This document shows positions 55,905 to 64,000 of a stretch of DNA of 64,000 bases, one piece after another. Below the pieces are notes generated by a model. It made no database searches. It had not been told where the DNA came from and was given only the letters and a program-made list of their open reading frames with translations. The translations under genes and the position numbers were made by a program. The stretch comes from Epiperipatus broadwayi (lineage: Eukaryota > Onychophora > Udeonychophora > Euonychophora > Peripatidae): assembly GCA_028023455.1 (NCBI GenBank), contig JAQFVV010006313.1, positions 246,001 through 310,000 of the forward strand, given 5' to 3'. Numbering within the stretch: position 1 is the first letter of the stretch; the number at the start of each line of letters is the position of its first letter.

Positions 55905-55938
55905 CTATAGCCATCGAAGGCCACTGTAGTTGGGTGGA
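55905..55938 (-). other. Probable primer-binding region of the LTR element
   Basis: On the minus strand TCCACCCAACTACAGTGG follows the end of LTR homology. It is GC-rich for this area and in the place where a tRNA primer would bind. I cannot match it to a specific tRNA 3' end, and a canonical TGG start is not directly at the junction, so the boundary may be a few bases off. Confidence 0.4.
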
Positions 55939-58900
55939 CATTTCTAACCCAGTATTATTCTTATTAGTTTATTAGAAATTTATTTTATTAGTTTAACCCA
56001 ATATATTTTTATTAGTTTATTTGCACTTAAAAACTAATTTTTTTGGTTGTTGTTAAGGCAACCAAAAATAAAGCAACATATCCATTAATTTTCCAATATG
56101 ATCTAAAATACTTTTCATATAATACAATTGTACATTCAATTCTCTCAAGCCATGCCATAATTGTAATAACAACAATAATTGATCACTTAATAATTTAAAG
56201 AATAATTATAATAATATTAATCTCAGGGTTCTTTGTTTCATGTAAGGAAATGCTCGGCAGTATTGTGTTGTCGCATATGACTGGCATTCTGGTCGGCTAT
56301 AGAAAACATAGATTTTACTTAAATTCAATGTGTCTTCATCTCTCATATCCACTGCTATATTATTTAATGAGATGATAATTCTATTCAATAATGACGTATA
56401 ATTTTGAATAACACAGCCTTTTTTTTTTTTTTTTTAGAATCTCAGTCAGAATAAAAAAAAGACAAGGGTGCTTTTTGTGTCCTTCCATCATCCATGACAA
56501 CACAATAATATAACTAAGATTTATTACTTAGACAATTTAACTAAATGGGAATGGAATAATGTGCAACCAAAGTTAATGGTTTGGGAATAAATTCATTTTT
56601 TTTTTATATACAAAGGTGAATGTTTAGTCTTAAGTTTTCAACTCCATAAATAAATATCATTAAACTAAAATATAATGACATATTCCGATCTGCTTAACTT
56701 TATTTATCTGGTATATTAAGTTTTTAAGAATTTGGAATGATTTTGGACTCAAGAAAAGTGTTTTGCAAATATTGTGCAAACACTTATAATTAGCATATAA
56801 AAAAAAAAAAAATGAATCTACAACAAATTTTAACAAGACTATAATGTATTATTATCACAAAAAAAAAAATATGAACATTTATTCAATAATCCCATAGTAA
56901 TACAAAAATATAAAATATAACTGACATTAATCTGTATACTCTTTTGGTTATGGACTAGAGGTTACTACTTCTCCTGTATGCAATCATATGGATTGATTAA
57001 CTAAAAGTACATTTCATTACCAATACAGTGTTTATTACATTTTGGTAACCTTGTAGAGGCTTTTATTCAAAATTATTGACTAACTATTTTTTTTTTAAAT
57101 GATTAATCCCATCATGTGCAATATGCAAAATATTAAATTTATTTCTAATACATTTACTTTATTTATGGTCTTTAATGGGATAACCTATTCTAATTATAGG
57201 CCAGCTATCAGAAGTTACACTTACCATCTTACATTTAACTTAATGCTAACTTAAGTTATGATACAAATTTTATTCATACGTATAATTTTAAATATGAGTA
57301 TTATTTAATTACTAACCAGAATTAAATATTGCATTTGAATATTCCCTCAGTAAATAAGCGTTTTAAAACTACGCAATTTTAATTACTTTCTCCATTGATT
57401 TACTTGTCAAATACTAGCAATATTTAGCAGCACAATACAGATATTGACCCTAGTTACTAACGCACTATTTATACTAAAGTGGATCTTGAGGAACTAACAC
57501 CTCCAATATAACCTTTATCTTGCCTGAACTTTCAAAATTAAGCACAATAATCAACACCTTCCATGGTGGAGCTATCTTTATTTTCACATGGGGAATATGG
57601 AATAACCACGAAGGTCTGTAGAGTAATCTACTACATTAAAATATTTTGGTGGTTTCTTGCCTCTTACTTGGGCATACAACAAACACACACCAAATACAAT
57701 CCTCTCCTGGAATTTAAACGAATGAAGCATACTAAATGCTAGATAAATTCTTGATCGTCCTATCTTTGAGAATCGATCACTTGGGCTATAAACATACCTG
57801 AACATTATATTTAAAATCTTCCTCTCATGGAAAACAAAGCTTTTGGGGAGATCATTTTTCATCCCACAAGGTAAATACATTATAATTATTACTTATGTGA
57901 ATATTAAGCATATACCAATGCTATATCTGGGCAGGATAAGTAAATACCCTGATTATAATAAACTTATGTTACCGTGTATACTTTGATCAACATCTGAAAT
58001 CAATGGACATCATAGAATAAAAGTATAATAATTTTAATTTTAATAAAGGAACATTCAAAGATAGTTGGTAGCATACTATCTTAAACTAAATAAAGTGGAT
58101 GTGTTATATAAGAATAATTAGGAATAAATTCCTCAATTAATACAGTATAAATTCGTTTCAAAACTTTAACAATAAATATTTTGTTATAGCATTTTTTTTT
58201 AGTTACTTCTGATAATTTTCAATATTTATTTCACCCCTTAAATATCTAAATATTTTTCTTTTATGTATCTAACATACAAAATTTTTACCTACAATTGTAT
58301 GTAATAATTAAAACATATTTTATAGATTTCTTTTGTTTCTTTCGTGTTAAATATCAACTTAACCTATAATAATTATATTAAAACATACCTTTGTTATTAC
58401 AAGGCCATTAAATATCACTTGACCATACAGACTTTAACCTATGTGATATAACAAAAAAATACATATTATTTATAACTTAGTTTTAAACAATCATTAATTA
58501 ACAAGTGCATACTCTCTCATTAGAAAATGTTTTCTCTTGAGCAATTGGTCCAGGTGAAGAGCTTTATCCAGTCATATTTCACAAAGCAAGTTTAAAAACA
58601 ATAAACGCATGGTAGTATTTCCTTTAAATAAAAGTTTTCTCTTATTTTGTGCGTTTAATAAATTAGGTAAAGAAACATATAGCAGAATTGAAGATTAATT
58701 CTTACTTGAATTAAACTAATACAATTTTGGGATCCAAGAAAATAAAATATACATATTCTAACATAATGAACAGTTGACGACAGATGATAAACATACACAA
58801 TATTTTTTTATTGACGATTCGTATACTTATTAGCTAGCTTATTATGGACGAAAATGCGCAATTTTCTGAGAGATTATTATGATAATAACTGCAGTCAATT

Positions 58901-60270
58901 TACTTGTACATGAAGTTTTAATAATTCCAACTGATGTCTATTATAATATATCATTTATTTTTATCATTAAGTCACTAAGATATTTGGTATTGTTCATACT
59001 TTAGGAATTATAAATTTTTTAACGGTAACTTCTCCATAAGAAGGCCCCTATATGGCTTTTCCTATATTTACTCTGAGAAAGTTTATATTTTTTTTTTTTA
59101 AAAAAATATACAGGTGCATAATTTAATCTTATTTATCATTATTATTATTTCCAGACAATTCTTGGTGAATAAAACATATTTTAACGTTGTAACTACATTA
59201 CTTGTAAAGGCAGACAATATTGAGAAAGAGCGCAAAAATGTTTCTAGTTGATTTTCCTTGGTTTCAAAATATTTCTTTCAATTATTTTTTTTTCTTTCTA
59301 TACCAAGAAAATATCAATAAAGGACATAAAGTTAATAAATAATTATTTCTCACTTGGAAGTCATTTATCTTCCTTAATTTAGACATAATAACACTTTTCA
59401 TGATTCCCTTAGTTAATTCTTTCATTTTTAACTTTAGCATGAGACAATAAATTTTTAAGTATAAAAGGTCTTTAAATAGGTAGATGGCAAAGAAAATCAG
59501 GATATCTTATCAAAAAATTTTAGCCACACATTATATTATTAAAATTTTACTTTGATTATATTTATTTCTGCAAAATAAAATGAAAAAATTGAGTTACCAA
59601 ATTTCAGCACTGTTCCTTCCTTGAAAACTAAAAGCAGACTATCTATTTTTTTTTAAAAAAAATGATCTTGATTATGAAATTGGTTGTTTCATTTTGTTGT
59701 TGTTTGTTTTTTTTTTTTTTTTACTTTAGCGACCTCTTCCAGAAAAATAATCATTTGATTATAACATAAACAAAAGAAAGGAAAAACTTATTACAGTCAT
59801 ATAGTTTTCAGTATTATCTACCTGGATTACAATGTAATTTGACAATATAAAAAAAAATAATAAATACATTAAATTAACAATCAGTGATGTATAATTCTTT
59901 AAACATTATTTTTTTTTTTTTTTTTTTTTTTTACAAAAAGAAATTACCAGAAGTTATTGTGCTTTATGATAAGACACTCATCCACTCTCCCCTCTACCCA
60001 TCCAAAATCAATTACTGTTTAGATTTTATACCATATTAATTTGCTCTAATTATTAATATCTCAATTAAATTATTCATGTTCTCTCTTTAAAATGACATTG
60101 AGTTATTAAATCTATTAGTTATTCACCCAAAACCTGCCAAAGTGAGTGAATAGCATACTTTATTAATCAATTATTACTATTGTTATTTTATCTTTTTATT
60201 TCTTTAAAGAATAGCATTGTTTTCCTGCAGAAATAATGCCAAGTAAACCAAGTGTCAATAACACTAGGTT

Positions 60271-60273
<3 letters not shown>
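55939..60273 (-). repeat. 5' LTR (right copy)
   Basis: About 4335 bases. Compared with the left LTR it carries an extra ~60 bases at about 56811-56870 between two A runs, and a longer poly-T at about 59911-59932. Its 3' edge on the minus strand (gggttagaaatg) is followed by the internal region. The exact terminal dinucleotide is unclear, since the pair diverges right at this point. Transcription would start within it and run leftward (inference); no promoter element was identified with confidence. Confidence 0.9.
57584..57880 (-). CDS. Open frame inside the 5' LTR, unknown product
   Basis: A 98-codon minus-strand frame from an ATG, with balanced composition, unusual in such AT-rich sequence (segments: HERKILNIMFRYVYSPSDRF, LLYAQVRGKKPPKYFNVVDY). 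The equivalent frame in the left LTR is broken by one stop in the middle (Lys to stop) but otherwise highly similar. A second, shorter minus-strand frame lies in both LTRs (48733-48915 and 56206-56388; PECQSYATTQYCRAFPYMKQ). I recognise neither. They may be captured host sequence, an accessory frame of the element, or chance open frames; whether either is expressed is unknown. Confidence 0.3.
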   Translation of the reverse strand: MYLPCGMKNDLPKSFVFHERKILNIMFRYVYSPSDRFSKIGRSRIYLAFSMLHSFKFQERIVFGVCLLYAQVRGKKPPKYFNVVDYSTDLRGYSIFPM

Positions 60274-60319
<46 letters not shown>

Positions 60320-60325
60320 TATATA

Positions 60326-60379
<54 letters not shown>

Positions 60380-60380
60380 A
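60274..60380. repeat. (TA)n(GT)n microsatellite abutting the LTR element
   Basis: TA runs at 60274-60316 and 60330-60360, then GT. It touches the outer end of the 5' LTR, so the element either inserted at the tract or the tract grew there afterwards. Confidence 0.93.
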
Positions 60381-62860
60381 TTAAATATAAACGTCAATAC
60401 CTTACTGTAGTGAATATGTTATTTCATATACATTGTTGGTTTTAAAACAAATTAGTTTTATTCTATTTATTTGAATTTATTTCTTATATTTTGATTCACT
60501 AATTAATATACTTCTATTTGATGTTTAATCAAATTATGTTATGTCATAAATGTTTAGCTAATGTGATAGTATGATTGATCATGATTGAATAACCTGTTTT
60601 GGAAGACTATACTGCAAATTTCAAGTATATTATTTAATTTTCTTTATTTACTATTATATAATGAATATATCTGATATATTTTATAATTTTTGACTAGAAT
60701 GCAAAATAAAAAAAATACAAATTAAAACAAAAGTAATTGGCAAAAAAGAAAAAGTAAAAAGAAGCTAAAATAATATTGTTTTGTTAATATATAATTTTAA
60801 AGAAAGTTTAGCTTTAAAAAAGTGCATCTAGTTTTCAAATAATAAAAACAATAATATATATATATGTAGCATTGTGTTCTCTTTCATAATCTATAAAAAT
60901 GTTAATCTTATTTTAAAAATTTGTCTATCATCTGAGTGTTTTTATATAAAAAAATATCATAATTATAGTTGGAGCAAAATGTCTATAAAATTGGTGTCTG
61001 AATGGAGATTAGTTTTTCTTTTTGTTTTTACTGCGTTAGTAATCAACAAATTAATTCAATATTTTTAACATTTTTATTCTATGAAATTTTTTCATATTTT
61101 TGATTCTCTATTTTTTTTAAAATAAAGTGAAATTATTATTTTAATAAGCAACTTAAAAATAGTGAAGTAAAGAAAGAAAATAATTGTCTGTTAATTTGGA
61201 TCATAAGTAATTTAAGATGAAGCTTTTTTCTTCAAGTAAAATTTATTTTATTTATTCGAAACTCTAAACAAAAATAATTTAAAAGAATTATTATCTTAAT
61301 GAGCAACTTAAGCCTTTAACTAACATAAATAGTAATGTTGGTTTATGTTCAAAAATACAATAAAATTTTAGAAACCCTATTGAAATAGATAATCATTATT
61401 TCCTACTGTTACATCTATTGTTGTGACTTACAAAAAGGATAATAGCAAAAATGTAATATAAACCAATTCTATAAGTAATTAAACTTATTTTTAAAATAAA
61501 CAATTCTATACTTAGATAAACTAAAAAAATAAACAGTTATGTTTTTTGTTTTTTTTTTTAAAAAAAAAAAGCCATTGTTTTCAAGTAAGACAAATTAAAA
61601 AGTATATCGGATTAATAAATAATGCAAAAATTGTGGATAGTCACTTGTTAATACATATAAAGGTGATAATAGTAAAGTAACATTATTACTAATTTAGAAG
61701 AAAAAAACATTTAATTGGAATAATAGTATCTGCCCCCCTAATTAAAATACTAAAATATGGCCACTCACACTAAGCGATTAAGGACAGTATGGTAAAAAAA
61801 AAAAAAAGTCGTTAGAAGGAAATAGCGGAGCAATGACAGGAAAAAACAGTGATGAGTATTTATTTTTAAAATTAAATACAATTATTAGATCAAATAAAAC
61901 AGTCGATATGTTTTATTCATCTGTAATATTATTTTTTTACAAACATTTAAAAAATAAAATATATTGTAAATATCTGACATTATTTTGATAACGTTACATT
62001 TGACATCCTGATTTATTTCCTCTCTATATATGAATCCTATTTTTAATTTACAAATACCTATAAAAATACTATGACTCTCTTTCGCATTATTTATGCCATT
62101 GAGTCGTCATTGACTGCAAGGATGTCACACTGTAATTGTTAGTATTACTCCATTCTTCATAGATCTAGATTTATCTGGTTTCTCAAGTCAAACAACAACT
62201 TAATTTTGTACATATAAATATAAATTTATATTAAGTGTGCAAACGATTATTAACATAATATATATATATATATCAGTTTTTCATTGGTATTTTTTATTAT
62301 CATCCTTTGACTAATGATTCTGCAAAGAATTATCAATCCATAGTGGATACAGTAGTCCAGGACCAATCGCTATCAACATTTACTCTATATTGTATTGTTT
62401 ATTTATATTTACTGTACTTTTTAATCATTATTTTAATTAGTAAAAGATTTATACCGATGTAATAATTAACAGAAGTTTTATTGCACAATTAATTAATTAA
62501 TCTAATGAATACTTTCATTCCCAAAATGAGATATGAATCCACTTATTCTTTCCAAGCCAAATACTTATATATGGGCAAATATTAAGTACTGGAAATGAAA
62601 GCTTGAGGATAAACCACTCACTTTGAATTACTGCTTACATATCTGAATGAATGACATCGACAAAATTATCTGGAATTTACTAAATGTCACTCTGAAATGA
62701 AATTTAAACATATGTAAATAAACATTAATTTTATTTAGTGCTATGTTAATAATTGTAATACATTAAAGATCAGCCTTTCAAGCTATTGTTCATGCACTTT
62801 TTTATGAGTGTTTATTAATTAAGAATATATTTCAAGAAAAGTATAATATTTCATTTTGTG
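60381..62860. other. AT-rich stretch, nothing identified
   Basis: No protein or RNA family recognised. The short plus-strand frame at 60874-61068 lacks motifs. Poly-A/T tracts near 61548-61570 and 61795-61807. Confidence 0.4.
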
Positions 62861-62880
62861 TTCATCCAAATGTTAATTGA

Positions 62881-63270
62881 TTGATTAATTATTCTAAGAG
62901 TATAATTTCTAAATTGCAAAGAAGTAATATAATTTATCAGATTTCATATGGATGTCAGAAATTTTATATTGGTGAATCGAGATGTTCTATGGAAAAAAGA
63001 TTGAAGGAGCATCAATTATTATATAACCAAATTAAAAATAATTTAAATAGTCAATTTAATACAGCTTCCGTATTCTTTGACCATGAAAGAACTTGTAATT
63101 ATAAATTTACATTTAATAGTAATGAAATAAAAATATTAATGGAAGAATGAAATCATAAAAAGAGAAAAACTAAATAGGCAATATTAATTGATAAATATAA
63201 GAATGATGTTACTAATAGGCAAGTTGCAAATACAGCCATACACAGCTTATGGAAACATAGGTAACATTAA
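62881..63270 (+). pseudogene. GIY-YIG endonuclease fragment of a Penelope-like element
   Basis: Plus strand: IIYQISYGCQKFYIGESR gives the GIY (IYQI) and YIG (FYIG) halves. The downstream MEKRLKEHQ block matches the conserved Arg/His segment, then HERTCNYKFTFNSNEIKIL matches the H.....f.....iL block. A stop (after MEE) and shift follow, but KKRK and AILI residues continue the family pattern. No ATG opens the frame and no reverse transcriptase is seen upstream, so this is a 3' fragment, of a type that differs from both PLE-1 and PLE-2. The domain normally cuts target DNA. Confidence 0.82.
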
Positions 63271-64000
63271 GTTTGAAAATTTGAAATTCAGTTAATGCTG
63301 ATGAGGATTACCACATAATCAAAACTGCTACAAAAGAATTTAAATTACAATATCATATTTACCATTAAAATTTATATATTTATATTTGGGAAGTTTGAAT
63401 ATGAAATTTTTTTTTTCATTTGCAAACTTATATTTGTAAATAACTTATCCAAATTTATTTATTCATAATATTAAATAAAAATTTACATCAAAATTAACAT
63501 GCTGGACTCTTAATTCAAATTCCAACTTAAAATATGTGATACACATAAGAATATGACCAGATTAATTTAATTTTACCAAAGAAAATATTTTAAAAAAAAT
63601 CATGTTTGCATGTTTTAAAAATTGAAAAATGAATTTCATTAGGCAGAAAGCATATAAAACATTATTCAACAATCTAATGAGAAACAGTCTTCAGAAAATG
63701 AAGAATATTATTATTTATTTCAAATTTATATTTAAACCTTTAAACATGAACAAATGAATATTAATGTCTGATAAATCTATCAAATTCTGATTTAAAATCA
63801 TAAAAATCTATGTAAGTTTTAGAATATTTCTAATGATTTTAAGAGATTGATGAATTTGGCAAATAATACTATTATGTGATTAATTTTACACAAGCTTGGT
63901 GATCTTATGCCATAATAGACTTTGTTGATATTATGGTCAAATTTATTAATTTCTATTTATAATGATAAAACATATACAAATTAAATCAAATTGTATATGT
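63271..64000. other. AT-rich stretch, nothing identified
   Basis: Could include the 3' UTR of the Penelope-like fragment just before it; no end or repeat was recognised. Confidence 0.4.

Larger units (their letters stand above)
48497..60273 (-). mobile_element. LTR retrotransposon with >4 kb LTRs, Gag kept, Pol mostly deleted
   Basis: Two direct repeats (48497-52746 and 55939-60273) flank a ~3.2 kb internal region coding Gag and the integrase C-terminal domain on the minus strand. The 5' LTR is therefore the right one. On the minus strand the LTR starts TGTAACC, and the purine-rich GGTGGGAGAA lies directly before the left (3') LTR, as a polypurine tract should. The integrase motif RTPHVSN links it to the Ty3/gypsy-type integrase at 15.6-16.5 kb. 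Protease, reverse transcriptase, RNase H and the integrase core are missing. The left outer flank is A/T-rich and the right outer flank is (TA)n. No clear target-site duplication can be read. Confidence 0.9.

Overview
This window is an AT-rich stretch of a eukaryotic, almost certainly animal, genome. It has no rRNA, no convincing tRNA, no bacterial-style operon and no recognisable host gene. It is filled with long (TA)n and (ATT)n microsatellites, decayed transposons, foldback (inverted-repeat) elements and non-autonomous interspersed repeats. The transposon mix is Penelope-like elements with GIY-YIG nucleases, a Ty3/gypsy-type LTR retrotransposon, LINE reverse transcriptase remnants and a pogo/Tigger transposase remnant. 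That fits a large, repeat-rich invertebrate genome (mollusc, flatworm or cnidarian, for example), but the species cannot be named from the sequence.

Layout. 1-0.4 kb: foldback element beside (TA)n. 3.2-5.3 kb: minus-strand Penelope-like element (PLE-1), with reverse transcriptase and GIY-YIG remnants. 8.7-9.5 kb: first copy of an ~850-base repeat family (R850). 10.4-11.2 kb: Tigger-like transposase remnant split by (TA)n. 11.7-12.0 and 17.7-18.0 kb: two copies of a repeat with ~95-base inverted ends in the first copy. 14.8-15.1 kb: LINE reverse transcriptase remnant. 15.6-16.5 kb: gypsy-type integrase remnant, also split by (TA)n. 26.9-27.3 kb: second LINE remnant. 28.1-28.5 kb: another foldback copy. 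30.4-34.4 kb: three more R850 copies, with a foldback flanked on both sides by (ATT)n between the last two. 37.2-38.75 kb: a ~1.5 kb palindrome built from ~410-base units. 38.8-42.85 kb: nested foldback and tandem copies of a ~1.4 kb repeat, holding an orphan minus-strand coding fragment. 43.4-43.8 and 44.7-47.3 kb: a 3'-end fragment and a nearly full-length second Penelope-like element (PLE-2). 48.5-60.3 kb: an LTR retrotransposon with very long (~4.25-4.35 kb) LTRs. 62.9-63.3 kb: a third GIY-YIG fragment.

The most notable object is the ~11.8 kb LTR retrotransposon on the minus strand. Its LTRs are over 4 kb each. Its Gag has a long coiled coil, a tract of 18-residue repeats and a Gag core. 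An internal deletion has removed protease, reverse transcriptase, RNase H and the integrase core, leaving the integrase C-terminal domain fused close behind Gag. The integrase remnant at 15.6-16.5 kb shares the distinctive C-terminal motif, so it comes from the same group of elements and shows part of what was lost.

Nearly every coding remnant carries stops or frameshifts, so nothing here is predicted to be an active autonomous element. Most remaining open frames are translations of microsatellites (Ile-Tyr, poly-Tyr, poly-Ile, poly-Asn) and carry no gene signal.
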